Positions 37,175 to 46,645 of a stretch of 64,000 nt of DNA are shown in pieces. The notes beneath the pieces are model-generated. The model was not told the DNA's origin. It did no database searches and worked only from the letters and a program-made list of their open reading frames with translations. The DNA is taken from positions 310,001 through 374,000 of the forward strand of contig CAWBXR010000006.1 in NCBI GenBank assembly GCA_963792815.1. Direction: 5' to 3'. Source of the stretch: JARRPM01 sp963792815. Lineage in GTDB: Bacteria > Pseudomonadota > Gammaproteobacteria > Pseudomonadales > Halieaceae. A program made the translations under genes and the position numbers. Numbering within the stretch: position 1 is the stretch's first letter; each line of letters starts with the position of its first letter.

Positions 37175-38264
37175 ATGAAATATACCGGCAGCAAGAACTT
37201 CGATCACGGCCAGGTCGCCCCGGGTGGGCATCCTGCTTACCAACCTGGGCACCCCGGACGCACCGGAACCCAAACCGCTGCGCAGATACCTCAGGCAGTT
37301 CCTGTGGGATCCCAGGGTGGTGGAGATCCCCCGGCTCGTCTGGTGGCTTATCCTGCACGGGATTATCCTGCGGATTCGCCCCGCCCGCTCGGCGGCCAGT
37401 TATCGCAAGGTCTGGACCGACCGGGGTTCACCCCTGTTGTTCCACACCCGTGACCAGGCGGAAGCCCTGCAACGGGTCGCGCGAGAGCGCTTCGGTGAAC
37501 AGGTGATCGTCGACTTTGCCATGCGCTATGGCAACCCCGACATGGCCGGCACCCTGCAGGGGATGATCGACCGCGGCGTCACCAAACTACTGGTACTGCC
37601 CCTGTACCCCCAGTACAGCGGCGCGACCACCGGTTCCACCTTCGACGCCATTGCACAGGACTTTACCCGACGCCGCTGGCTACCGCAGTTGCGCTTCGTC
37701 AGCCAGTACCACGACCACCCGGCCTACATTGCGGCCGTTGCCGACAGTATCCGCATTCACCGCGAGCGGCATGGCAGCGCCGACAAACTGCTGTTTTCCT
37801 ACCACGGCGAGCCCCGGCGCTACCTCGACCAGGGAGACCCCTACCACTGCCAGTGCCACAAGACCACGCGCCTGGTGGCCGAGCAGCTGGGCCTGCCCGA
37901 ATCCGCCTACCTGACCACCTTCCAGTCGCGTTTCGGCAAGGCCGAGTGGCTGCAGCCCTACACCGACGCCACCCTCAAGGCCCTGCCGGGGCAGGGCGTA
38001 AAGAGCATACAGGTGGTCTGCCCGGGCTTTGCCGCCGACTGCCTGGAGACCATCGAGGAGATCGGCGAGGAAAACCGCGACTACTTCATGTCGGCGGGCG
38101 GGGAGAAATTCGACTATATTCCCTGCCTGAACAGTGAACCCGGGCATATCGAGGCCCTGGCGACGATCGTGCAGGAGCAGCTGTCCGGATGGCTGGGTGC
38201 CAGCGACGCCGGCGCCTGTGCCGACACCAGGGCCAGGGCTGTCGCCATGGGCGCCCCAAACTAA
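37175..38264 (+). CDS. hemH: Ferrochelatase, frame break near the start
   Basis: The expected N-terminus MKYTGSKNFDHGQVAP runs into GILLTNLGTPDAPEPK only if one extra G in the GGG around 37210-37216 is removed. The rest is uninterrupted, with the metal-site region RFVSQYHDHPAY, FSYHGEPRRYLDQGDPY and the Glu-rich end CLETIEEIGEENRDYF. Corrected length is about 362 residues. It inserts Fe2+ into protoporphyrin IX. As heme synthesis is needed for the cytochromes alongside, a real null mutation is very unlikely, so this break is strong evidence for a sequence error. Confidence 0.93.
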
Positions 38265-38275
38265 CGGTGAACCCT

Positions 38276-38617
38276 ATGAACAGAATCCTCAATACCTGCT
38301 TTTTCGTCGCCGCAATACTGGCCGGCGCCAGTGCCCATGCCGAGGTTCCCCCTGATGCCGTCTGGATAGATGTGCGCACCCCGGCCGAGTACAGCCAGGG
38401 GCACCTGGAGCAGGCGCAACTCATACCCTTCGATGGCATCGAGGCGGGGGTCGCACGCCTCGGCCTGGCCAAGGATACCCCTATCTACCTGTACTGCGCC
38501 GTGGGCGGGCGGGCGGAGAGAGCCCGGCAGAGCCTGATCGCGCAGGGCTACAGCGATGTGACCAACGCGGGGGGGCTGGAGGATGCCAGGCGGCTCGCGG
38601 CCCAGCCACAGCCCTGA
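38276..38617 (+). CDS. Periplasmic rhodanese-like sulfurtransferase (PspE-like)
   Basis: A signal peptide (cleavage near AHAE, residue 23) precedes a single rhodanese domain of 113 residues in total. WIDVRTPAEYSQGHL and the active-site loop YLYCAVGGRAERA (Cys74) are intact. It resembles PspE/GlpE-type thiosulfate:cyanide sulfurtransferases. It starts 11 bases after hemH, so it is probably co-transcribed with it. Confidence 0.9.
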   Translation: MNRILNTCFFVAAILAGASAHAEVPPDAVWIDVRTPAEYSQGHLEQAQLIPFDGIEAGVARLGLAKDTPIYLYCAVGGRAERARQSLIAQGYSDVTNAGGLEDARRLAAQPQP

Positions 38618-38624
38618 AGAAACA

Positions 38625-39374
38625 CTACCACTCAATGCTGGAACCGTCCCAGGCCAGGTAGGACAGTTCCCCGTCGGGCTCCAGTTGATCCATCAATTGC
38701 GCCAACCGCCCGGCCACAAATGCGGGCGTGAACAGGCTTTCGGGCGCCACCCCGCGCTGGAACGGTCTCGACAGGGCCGTATCGGTGGTCCCGGGATGAA
38801 ATGCCAGCAACTTCACCCGGGGCAGGCGCCGACGATATTCCACCGCCGCAGACTTCAACACCATGTTGAGCGCCGCCTTGGAGGCGCGATAACTGTACCA
38901 GCCGCCGAGCTGGTTATCGGTGATACTGCCGACCCGAGCGCTCAGCACGGCGATCACGCATTCGCCACTACCGCTGAGCTGCCTCGCCAGTGCTGCGATC
39001 CACAGCGACGGGATTACCACATTGGCATGCAGCACCTCCTGCATGGCCGGGGCCTTCAGCTTGAGCAGCGACTTTTCCGGAGAGAGCCTTTCGTTGTGCA
39101 GGATCCCGTTGCAGACAACCACCCTGGCCAGTCTCACCCCCAGGCTCTCAATGGAGTGCATCACACTCTCTATTGAGGGTTCCGTGTTGTCACAGACCAG
39201 CCAGCGCAAACGCTCCCCATGGGTCCGCAGACTGTCCGGGCGGGCGCCGCGGCTGACGGCAAAAACAAGGTTGTACTCCGGCGCTTGCAGGTAGTGGTCC
39301 AAAACCGCCCTGCCTATGCCGCCGGATGCACCCACGACCAGCACTGCCCCGCCTTCTTTCGTCACTTCACTCAT
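38625..39374 (-). CDS. Short-chain dehydrogenase/reductase
   Basis: The 249-residue protein has the SDR cofactor motif GASGGIGRAVL, VVCNGIL in place of the usual NNAG, and the catalytic YRASK in GGWYSYRASKAALN. The FHPGTTDTALSRPF segment resembles the C-factor/CsgA-like branch seen in many gammaproteobacteria. Substrate unknown. It is convergent with the rhodanese gene. Confidence 0.9.
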   Translation of the reverse strand: MSEVTKEGGAVLVVGASGGIGRAVLDHYLQAPEYNLVFAVSRGARPDSLRTHGERLRWLVCDNTEPSIESVMHSIESLGVRLARVVVCNGILHNERLSPEKSLLKLKAPAMQEVLHANVVIPSLWIAALARQLSGSGECVIAVLSARVGSITDNQLGGWYSYRASKAALNMVLKSAAVEYRRRLPRVKLLAFHPGTTDTALSRPFQRGVAPESLFTPAFVAGRLAQLMDQLEPDGELSYLAWDGSSIEW

Positions 39375-39531
39375 ATCTGCTTCCAGTTAAGCTGCACAGG
39401 GAATACGAGCAAGCGCCCGAGGCGGATTCCCAACGGGGCGTCTACACTATCACTGCACTGGCAACGATGAACCGATGGCCGGCGCAAGGCGTATACAGCG
39501 TAACTTTTTACCAGTATCTCGGAGTCCTGCC

Positions 39532-41307
39532 ATGCAATACCAGCCACCTGTCAACGATATCAAGTTCGTGCTGTTTGATGTGCTCGGGGCTGACCAGCTG
39601 CACACCCTGGACAAATACTCCGAGGCCAGCCCGGATATCATCTCTGCCGTGATCGAGGAAGCCGGCAAGCTCGCCGCAGAAGTGCTCCAGCCCATCAACA
39701 AAATCGGCGATGAGCAGGGCTGCCATTACGACCCTGAAACCCACGCCGTCACCACTCCCGAGGGCTTCCGGGAGGCCTACAAGCAGTTTACCGAGGCGGG
39801 CTGGGCCTCACTGGATGCACCTGTGGATTTTGGCGGCCAGGGGCTGCCGCACACCCTGAAATTTATCGTGGACGAAATGGTGTGCTCCACCAACCTGTCC
39901 CTGGGCATGTACCCGGGCCTGACCCACGGGGCTATCAGCGCCCTGCACGCGCACGGTTCGGATGAGCTGCGGGAAACCTACCTTGCCAAACTGGTCAGCG
40001 GCGAATGGACGGGGACCATGTGCCTGACTGAGCCCCAGTGCGGCACAGACCTGGGCATGATCCGAACAAAGGCAACGCCGCTCGCAGATGGCAGCTATGG
40101 CATAGAGGGGACCAAGATCTGGATCACCGGGGGCGAGCACGACCTCACGGACAACATTGTTCACCTGGTCCTCGCCAAGCTGCCCGGAGCCCCGGACAGC
40201 ACCAAGGGCATTTCCTTGTTCGTGGTACCCAAGGTGCTGCCCGCCAGCGGGGAGCGTAATCCAGTGTTCTGCGGCGGGTTGGAACACAAGATGGGCATCA
40301 AGGGCTCCGCCACCGCCGTTCTCAACTTTGAAAACGCCCAGGGCTGGCTCGTGGGGCAGCCCAACGACGGCATGCGCGCCATGTTCACCATGATGAATGA
40401 GGCCCGCCTGATGGTGGGCATGCAGGGGCTGGGCGTGGCGGAGATGGCCTACCAGGAAAGCCTGGGCTTTGCCATGGAGCGTCTGCAGGGCCGCTCCCTG
40501 ACCGGGCCGAAAAACCCGGACGGGCCGGCAGACCCGATCATCGTCCACCCGGACGTCAGGCGCATGCTGATGCGCCAGAAAGTACTGAATGAGGGTATGC
40601 GCGCAATGGCACTCTTTACCGGGCATCAACTGGACCTGTCGGTTGCCCACCCCGATCAGGCCGTCCGTGAGTCGGCGGATGACATGGTGCAGCTACTCAC
40701 CCCGGTAGTGAAAGCTTTCCTCACCGACGAGGGTTTCAACAACGCCAACATCGGGCTGCAGGTGCTGGGCGGCTCCGGGTTCACGACCGACTGGCCACTG
40801 GAGCAGCTGGTGCGCGACGGCAGGATCCCGAGAATTTACGAGGGCACCAACGGTATCCAGGCCATGGACCTGGTGGGGCGCAAACTGGCATTGAAGGGGG
40901 GGCGGCTGATCGGTAGGCTGTTCGAAACCATCACTTCATTCCTGGCGGAAAACGGCGAGGCCCCCCACCACGCCGAAGTGGCCACTGCCCTGCAGTCGCT
41001 GCAGGAAGCTACCACATGGATTGCGAGCAACGGCATGCAGGACCCGGAGCAGGCGGGCGCCGCTGCCACGCCCTACCTGCGCCTTACCGCTCTAACGGTA
41101 ATCGCCTACCTGTGGTCGAGGATGGCCCTGGTAGCGCAGGAGCAACTGGCGGAGGGCGCAGGGAACGCGACCTTGCTGGAGAGCAAGCTTGTCTCGGCGC
41201 GCTACTATTTTGAAAAACTGCTGCCGGAAGCCAACTGGTTGAGCGCGGATATCCGCAGCGGCAAGGACAGCATGATGGCCCTCACTCTTGAGCAGTGGCA
41301 GGCCTGA
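39532..41307 (+). CDS. Acyl-CoA dehydrogenase, large C-terminal-domain type (DmdC/FadE-like)
   Basis: The start MQYQPPVNDIKFVLFDVL (39532) is typical of a group of about 590-residue acyl-CoA dehydrogenases. GTMCLTEPQCGTDLG, the flavin-binding region, and IYEGTNGIQAMDLVGRKL with the catalytic-type Glu are present, then an extra helical C-terminal domain. This group includes DmdC (methylmercaptopropionyl-CoA dehydrogenase of DMSP demethylation) but also general fatty-acid enzymes; the window has no dmdA, B or D to favour DMSP. Confidence 0.93.
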   Translation: MQYQPPVNDIKFVLFDVLGADQLHTLDKYSEASPDIISAVIEEAGKLAAEVLQPINKIGDEQGCHYDPETHAVTTPEGFREAYKQFTEAGWASLDAPVDFGGQGLPHTLKFIVDEMVCSTNLSLGMYPGLTHGAISALHAHGSDELRETYLAKLVSGEWTGTMCLTEPQCGTDLGMIRTKATPLADGSYGIEGTKIWITGGEHDLTDNIVHLVLAKLPGAPDSTKGISLFVVPKVLPASGERNPVFCGGLEHKMGIKGSATAVLNFENAQGWLVGQPNDGMRAMFTMMNEARLMVGMQGLGVAEMAYQESLGFAMERLQGRSLTGPKNPDGPADPIIVHPDVRRMLMRQKVLNEGMRAMALFTGHQLDLSVAHPDQAVRESADDMVQLLTPVVKAFLTDEGFNNANIGLQVLGGSGFTTDWPLEQLVRDGRIPRIYEGTNGIQAMDLVGRKLALKGGRLIGRLFETITSFLAENGEAPHHAEVATALQSLQEATTWIASNGMQDPEQAGAAATPYLRLTALTVIAYLWSRMALVAQEQLAEGAGNATLLESKLVSARYYFEKLLPEANWLSADIRSGKDSMMALTLEQWQA

Positions 41308-41324
41308 GCGGCCTCATTCCGGCG

Positions 41325-41571
41325 ATGGCCGTAGACCACCGCAAAATCGCCCGCATTCTCGGCGAGGCAGGGCGACACTGCTGACACCTCACTGCGGGCC
41401 AAGTCACTCGCCCGGGCCACCGGGCCAGAGGTTCCCCGCACCCTTACCCCATTTGAATGGGAACAGTGGTACGCGCAACATGGCGTGCCTGAACAGCACC
41501 GTCAGGATGCTCGTCCCCGCGCCACCCCCTGGTGGCGCCGGCTGTTCTCCCGGTTGACCTTACGGTCCTGA
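41325..41571 (+). CDS. Small hypothetical protein, frame break
   Basis: ATG at 41325 gives MAVDHRKIARILGEAG, then a stop; in the next frame the sequence continues as SLARATGPEVPRTLTPFEWE, QWYAQHGVPEQHR and PWWRRLFSRL to a stop at 41571. The span is one base longer than a multiple of three, and one surplus G in GCAGGGCGAC would join the parts into about 81 residues. The composition (Trp-rich, basic end) reads like a real protein. Family not recognised. It follows the acyl-CoA dehydrogenase by 17 bases. Confidence 0.55.
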
Positions 41572-41595
41572 CCCACCCCTACAGAGTACACCCTT

Positions 41596-41763
41596 ATGCC
41601 ACAGCACCCTGTTACCATCTCGCCCGCCCAGAACAACCCTCCTCCCACCGACCCGAACCGCCTGCCCTGTCGTGGCTGTCTCCCGAGCTGCGCCAACTAT
41701 GCCACCTGTGGCGGACATCCCTGGCGCGATGCTACCTCGAGCGTTTCCTGCAGCAGGCTTTAA
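41596..41763 (+). CDS. Small Cys-rich protein
   Basis: A 55-residue frame contains LPCRGCLPSCANYATCGGHP, a tight cluster of four cysteines (CxxCxxxCxxxxxC) followed by PW. I associate this pattern with short conserved proteobacterial proteins of unknown function, probably metal-binding. It starts 24 bases after the preceding small gene and its stop overlaps the convergent DUF6482-like gene by three bases. The tail after HPWRD has no clear conservation, so the true end may differ. Confidence 0.5.
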   Translation: MPQHPVTISPAQNNPPPTDPNRLPCRGCLPSCANYATCGGHPWRDATSSVSCSRL

Positions 41764-42092
41764 CTCTGCTCAGGGTCGACACCCAGCCTGACCTCGAGGG
41801 TGTTGGCCTGGGAGCGCACGGCCTGGCCAATCATCTCGTCGTAGGCGGAATGTTGGCGCAGCGTCAGTGTGCCGATAGCGCACTCCCTGAGCGCCTCTCG
41901 CACATGGGTCACCGACCTTTTCTGGAATGCTTTCCCGTCAAGGTCAAGGAGCCGCAGCTCACGCCCCTCCACCAGCACGCTTACCCGATAGATAGACCCT
42001 TCTATGGAGTACACGATGGTGTGGACAGGGCCTTTCATCCCCTGTAGTTCGCCCAGGCTTATCGTGGTGGGCATAGCAGGCCGCTCATGCAT
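41760..42092 (-). CDS. DUF6482-like small protein
   Basis: A 110-residue soluble protein with predicted beta strands (VHTIVYSIEGSIYRVSVLVE, GRELRLLDLDG) and a helix (VTHVREALREC). It resembles the short DUF6482 family of gammaproteobacteria, function unknown. The minus strand upstream has AGGAAAG, favouring the start at 42092; MPTTISLGEL at 42074 is an alternative. It stands alone on its strand, convergent with the two small plus-strand genes. Confidence 0.65.
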   Translation of the reverse strand: MHERPAMPTTISLGELQGMKGPVHTIVYSIEGSIYRVSVLVEGRELRLLDLDGKAFQKRSVTHVREALRECAIGTLTLRQHSAYDEMIGQAVRSQANTLEVRLGVDPEQS

Positions 42093-42453
42093 GGCTGTCC
42101 AGCTTTCCTGCGCACCTCTGTGCCGAACCAGGTCCTCGCTATCGCGGATTTCATATCCCCTCCTGAACTTATGACTCCCTGACGATACGCCCGCTCAAGC
42201 GGGTCGGTTCAAACTCAGGGGACAAAAGAGTGGCCGATTCTCCCGTGGGGATCTATTCTCCAACCCGGGGCTTGTTGCAAGGGAACAGCCAAAATCGGCC
42301 CGTCTGGCCTGGTGCTGCCTGAGAGGTTATTTTTGCAAAACCAATAGATTGCTACCTATACTTCCTGTTGATTCAAATTCGAATCCGAGCGGTACAACCA
42401 GACCGGCATTGCAAGCGGCCAAGGGAACTGACTGTGTATAAAGGGATAACAAT
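42093..42453. other. Gene-free region with promoter for the DUF3300 gene
   Basis: No coding frame is convincing in these 361 bases. A short hairpin CCCGCT-CA-AGCGGG lies at 42190-42203. The right part holds the promoter described separately. Confidence 0.5.
42333..42362 (+). promoter_or_regulatory. Sigma70-type promoter for the DUF3300 gene
   Basis: TTGCAA (42333-42338), an 18-base spacer and TATACT (42357-42362) make a good sigma70 match about 90 bases before the start codon at 42454. It sits in an AT-rich pocket within an otherwise GC-rich region. Confidence 0.55.
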
Positions 42454-44071
42454 ATGAAGAAATCTGTTTTAGCCGCCGTTCTGGTGACAACAATGCCCGC
42501 GCTGGCTGTGCTGCTGACGGCTTGCGGTAAAGATCAGCCGCCCGCGGCCCAGGAAACGCCACCGGTAACCCAGGCCATGCCGCCACAGGCAACGATGGTT
42601 GAACCGGGCGTGGTGGCGGCGCCCACCACTGTAACGGTGGGCGATGCCCCTGTGGAGACCTATAGTCCCGAGGCGCTCGAGAGTCTGCTCGCGCCGGTCG
42701 CGCTCTACCCGGATCCGGTACTCGCGCAGGTACTCGCCACCTCGACCAACCCCCAGGAGGTTCTCGACGCAGGGAACTGGCTGCTGCAAAACGCGGACCT
42801 GACCGGAGACGATCTGCAGGCGGCAGCCACTTCAGTGGGCTTCACGCCCGCGATGGTTGCGCTCGTGCAATTCCCCACCGTGGTTGACATGATGTGCGTG
42901 GAAATGGACTGGACCACCGAGCTGGGTTCCGCATTCCTGGCGGACGAACCCGGCGTCCTGGATGCGGTGCAACGCCTGCGCAAGCAGGCAGCCGACATGG
43001 GGAATCTTGAGAGCTCGGAGCAGATGAAAGTGGCCACCGAGACCCAGAACAACCAGCAGGTGATCATCGTGGAGCCGGCGAAAGCCGGAGGTCGTCTATG
43101 TCCCCCAGTACGATCCGGCCGCGGTCTATACCACGCCCGCGCCGACCCAGGTTTCCTCCACCACAGTCGCCACTTCCACCAGCACCGGCTACAGTACCGG
43201 CGCCATGGTCACTACCGGCCTGCTGGCGTTTGGGGCAGGCATTCTCGTGAACGAGATTTTCGACGACGACGACCACCACAACAACAACTACTACTATCCT
43301 TCCTACGGCTACGGCTACGGCCGGCCACCCTACTACCCGCCGCCCTATCGCCCGCGCTACGGCAATGGCTACCGGCCCGCTCACGGCTATAACCCACCGA
43401 AGAACTACAAGAACAGCTTCAACAACAACACTATTAACATCAACACAGGCAACAAGAATTACTTCAACCAGTTTGACGGCGGGAAGAACAATTATCGGAA
43501 GAATCCGAAAAGCCCCATCACTGCGGCGCGACCGAATCGTCCGGAATTGAATTCATTGAACCAGCGGTCCCAGACGGCTGCGCGATCAGCTGCGCCAAGG
43601 CAGGTGGATGGTCGCCAGGTGCAGGGCAGCAACGGCTATGCCGGTGCCAGGGAAAAGGTCGCCCAGCGACCCGCCACAAGCGTGAAGACGCCGGCCGGAA
43701 CGTATGCCGGGGCCAAGCCGGGCGCCAGGGAAACGGTCGCCCAACGGCCTGCAACCAGCGTGAAGACGCCGACCGGGAGTTACGCCGGGGCCAAACGTCC
43801 CGCTACCACGGTGGCCAAACCCCAGACCACCGGCGCCCGCGACAGGGGTCGCGTTGACGCTGCGAATCGACCCACAAGTGTCTCCAGGCCGGCCGCCAAA
43901 CCGACGGCTTCCAGGCAGGCGTCGCCGTCACGCCCTAGCGGTCTCCAGGGCGCCGGCGGCAGCGGCAAGTCTGCGCGCGCGGCCAGTGAGCGCGGCCGCC
44001 AGAGCATGTCCAAGGGCGCCAAGCGGCCAGCCAAAGGGAACATTGGCGCTAAAAAGGGGATGAAGCGATGA
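42454..44071 (+). CDS. DUF3300 domain lipoprotein with long basic tail, frame break
   Basis: The signal ends in LLTAC (Cys24). Residues about 70-220 are the DUF3300 domain (LLAPVALYPDPVLAQVLATS, FPTVVDMMCVEMDWTTELGSAF, VVYVPQYDPAAVY). The second half has a membrane-like stretch (GAMVTTGLLAFGAGILV), an Asp/His/Asn/Tyr-rich stretch, then a disordered Arg/Lys/Ala-rich tail with internal repeats. One extra base at about 43083-43087 splits the gene: EPAK must join PEVVYVPQYD. Corrected length is about 538 residues. It overlaps the DUF2950 gene by 4 bases, a common pairing of unknown function. Confidence 0.85.
43637..43790 (+). repeat. Imperfect in-frame tandem repeat in the DUF3300 gene tail
   Basis: Units beginning at 43637, 43703 and 43781 each start YAGA and, in the first two, contain VAQRPATSVKTP. 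The units are 66 and 78 bases, the second enlarged by 12 bases, and the third is partial. They encode part of the basic, disordered C-terminus. Confidence 0.75.
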
Positions 44072-45016
44072 AAAACCTTTATGGAAAAAGCCTGCGTTGG
44101 CCGGTGCTGGCAGCCCTGCTGGTACTTATAGCCACTACCTCCGCCCGGGCGCAGGACCATGCGTCCTTCGACTCCGCCGCGGACGCGGCAGCCGCCTTGA
44201 TCGCGGCGCTTGAAACAAATGACGTGGCGATGCTTGGCAAGTTGCTGGGGCCGGGAAACGAGGATGTATTTTCATCCGGCGATGACGTGGCGGACGCCAA
44301 TGCTCGCGCGAACTTCCTGGCGCTTTACCAGGAAAAGCACGAGCTGGTAGCCGACGGCGAGAACACGATGGTCCTGCAGGTCGGCCCGGAGGACTGGCCC
44401 CTGCCCACTCCCTTTGTCGCAGGCTGACGGCAAGTGGTATGTCGACGGCGCCGCCGGTGCCGACGAGCTTATCTATCGGCGGATCGGGCGCAACGAACTT
44501 GGCGCTATCGCCGTTTGCCGTGGCTTTGTCGACGCACAAATCGACTACGCCGCCGAGGGACACGATGGCAATGAACCGGGCATCTTTGCCGCCAAGTTGC
44601 GCAGCGATCCCGGTGAGCATAATGGGCTGTACTGGCCGGCGGCTGAAGGCGAACCGCAAAGCCCGATCGGTGAGGCCGTTGCCAGGGCGGCGGCTGAGGG
44701 TTACCGGGCTGTAGCCGGCAAGCGTAAACCCTATCACGGTTATTACTACCGCATGCTATTTGCCCAGGGCGCCAACGCAAATGGGGGCGCTGCGGAGTAT
44801 TTCCAGGATGGCTTGTTGACCGGTGGAGTCGCACTGCTGGCATGGCCCGCGAATTACGAGGCCAGCGGCGTGATGAGTTTCATGATCAACCAGGAGGGCG
44901 TGGTATACCAGAAGGACCTGGGCGAGGATACCGGCACCGCCGTGGAGAGCATCCAGGATTTCGATCCCGACGCCACCTGGTCTGTCGTCGAATCCGAAGA
45001 CGGTGGCTCCCCTTAA
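44068..45016 (+). CDS. DUF2950 family exported protein, frame break
   Basis: A signal peptide (to SARA, about residue 28) is followed by DUF2950: FDSAADAAAALIAALETND, then in the next frame QADGKWYVDGAAGADELIYR, RKPYHGYYYRMLFAQG, FMINQEGVVYQKDLG and the acidic end. One surplus C in CCC at 44404-44406 accounts for the break; corrected length is about 315 residues. Function unknown. The end overlaps the convergent alanine dehydrogenase gene by 4 bases. Confidence 0.87.
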
Positions 45017-46131
45017 TCCGCCAGGGCCTTCCCGGCGGCTACGTATTCCAGCCCCAGATCATCCGCCACCGCCTTGTAGGTGAGCTGCCCACGGTGGACG
45101 TTCAGGCCCGCACACAGGTGCGGGTCGTCCAGCAGGGCCTGCCGATAGCCCTTGTTGGCCAGGTTCAGGGTATAGGGCAGGGTCGCATTGTTGAGCGCAA
45201 AGGTGGAAGTGCGGGCCACGGCGCCGGGCATATTGGCGACGCAGTAGTGCACGATACCCTCCTCCACATAGGTAGGCTCGGCATGGGTGGTCGGCCGGCT
45301 GGTTTCGAAACAACCGCCCTGGTCGATGGCCACGTCCACCAGCACTGAACCGGGTTTCATGGTCCGCAGCATTTCCCGGTCCACCAACTTGGGTGCGGCG
45401 GCGCCCGGCACCAGTACCGCCCCGATCAGCAGGTCCGCGCTGGCAACATAGCGCCCCAGGGCTTCCCGGGTGGAGTAGACGGTATTGAGCATGCAGCCGA
45501 ACTGGAAATCCAGTTCCTTCAGGCGCTGCAGGGAGCGGTCCAGCACGGTCACGTGCGCTTCCATGCCCATCGCCATCCGCACGGCATTGGTCCCCACGAC
45601 CCCGCCCCCGATCACCACAACCCGCGCTGCCTCCACACCCGGCACCCCGCCGAGCAGGATACCGGAACCGCCCTGTTCCTTCTCCAGGCAGTGGGCGCCG
45701 GCCTGGACCGACATGCGTCCCGCCACCTCACTCATGGGTGACAGCAGCGGCAGGGTATTGTTGGGCCCGGTGACCGTCTCGTAGGCTATGGCAATACAAC
45801 CGGAATCGAGCAGGGCCCGGGTCTGGCCCGGGTCCGGCGCCAGGTGCAGGTAGGTGAACAGCACCTGCCCCTCCCGCAACATCTCGCATTCCGCAGGCTG
45901 GGGCTCCTTGACCTTCACCACCATCTCGGCGCGCTCAAATACTTCTGCGGCACTGGCGACGACCTCGGCACCGACTTCCCGGTACATGTCGTCGCTGAGT
46001 CCGATACCCTCCCCCGCGCCGCTTTGCACGATCACCTGGTGCCCGTGATGCACCAGCTCCAGCACGCTGCCGGTAGTCAGGCCGACGCGGTACTCATGGG
46101 TTTTTATTTCTTTCGGTACACCTAGCAACAT
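45013..46131 (-). CDS. ald: Alanine dehydrogenase
   Basis: The 372-residue protein matches Ald throughout: MLLGVPKEIKTHEYRVGLT, VKVKEPQ with the substrate Lys, FTYLHLAPD with the catalytic-type His, and the NAD fold VVVIGGGVVGTNAVRMAMGM. It interconverts L-alanine and pyruvate plus ammonia with NAD, in the cytoplasm, usually for alanine use as carbon or nitrogen source. A purine-rich GGAGG-type ribosome site lies directly upstream. Confidence 0.97.
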   Translation of the reverse strand: MLLGVPKEIKTHEYRVGLTTGSVLELVHHGHQVIVQSGAGEGIGLSDDMYREVGAEVVASAAEVFERAEMVVKVKEPQPAECEMLREGQVLFTYLHLAPDPGQTRALLDSGCIAIAYETVTGPNNTLPLLSPMSEVAGRMSVQAGAHCLEKEQGGSGILLGGVPGVEAARVVVIGGGVVGTNAVRMAMGMEAHVTVLDRSLQRLKELDFQFGCMLNTVYSTREALGRYVASADLLIGAVLVPGAAAPKLVDREMLRTMKPGSVLVDVAIDQGGCFETSRPTTHAEPTYVEEGIVHYCVANMPGAVARTSTFALNNATLPYTLNLANKGYRQALLDDPHLCAGLNVHRGQLTYKAVADDLGLEYVAAGKALAD

Positions 46132-46178
46132 GGAATTTCCTCCAAGGGGGAATCATCGATCAGTAGAGCTGTAAACAA

Positions 46179-46628
46179 CTAAAGCCAGCGCCGCACGCGC
46201 CGGCAATAATCCGGGTACTCGACCGGAAACAGGCCGCGCAACATGTCTTCTTCAGGACGGATAAACCGCGCCTCGACGATAACGGCGAAAGCCAGTGGCA
46301 CCGCCAGGGCCGAAACCACACCTACTGTTATTGCGCAGCCCAGCAGCACCGCCACCATGCCCAGGTACATGGGATTGCGGGTGTACCGGTAGATGCCATG
46401 GGTCACCAGGGCGCTCACATTGCGAAACGGAATGACATCGGTGCCGGCCCGCACAAACAGGCCATTGGCAGAGACCAGCAACAACAATCCCACCACGATA
46501 ACCACCCCTCCGACGACCTGCCCGGCCAGGCTGGTAAAGCGGACCAGGGGGTACAGTTCGTTGAGGGTAAATATGGCGATCAGCCCCAGCAAAAGCCAGA
46601 CGGGTGGATAGATAACACGCTTGACCAT
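46179..46628 (-). CDS. Isoprenylcysteine carboxyl methyltransferase (ICMT)-like membrane methyltransferase
   Basis: From MVKRVIYPPVWLLLGLIAIF the protein has 149 residues, four or five membrane helices and the methyltransferase signature HGIYRYTRNPMYLGM followed by EARFIRPEEDML and YPDYCRRVRRWL. This is the ICMT/PEMT-like fold, SAM-dependent at the inner membrane; bacterial substrates are mostly unknown. It reads in the same direction as the ZIP gene, 17 bases downstream of it. Confidence 0.9.
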   Translation of the reverse strand: MVKRVIYPPVWLLLGLIAIFTLNELYPLVRFTSLAGQVVGGVVIVVGLLLLVSANGLFVRAGTDVIPFRNVSALVTHGIYRYTRNPMYLGMVAVLLGCAITVGVVSALAVPLAFAVIVEARFIRPEEDMLRGLFPVEYPDYCRRVRRWL

Positions 46629-46645
46629 GGTATGCCTCGGCTCGG

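Noticed and set aside
39532..41307. DmdC assignment and a DMSP demethylation locus
   Set aside because: The protein belongs to the right length group, but dmdA, dmdB and dmdD are absent nearby, so the specific name is not supported.
43637..43790. CRISPR-like repeats
   Set aside because: The repeats are in frame, imperfect, of unequal length and encode protein; there are no unique spacers.
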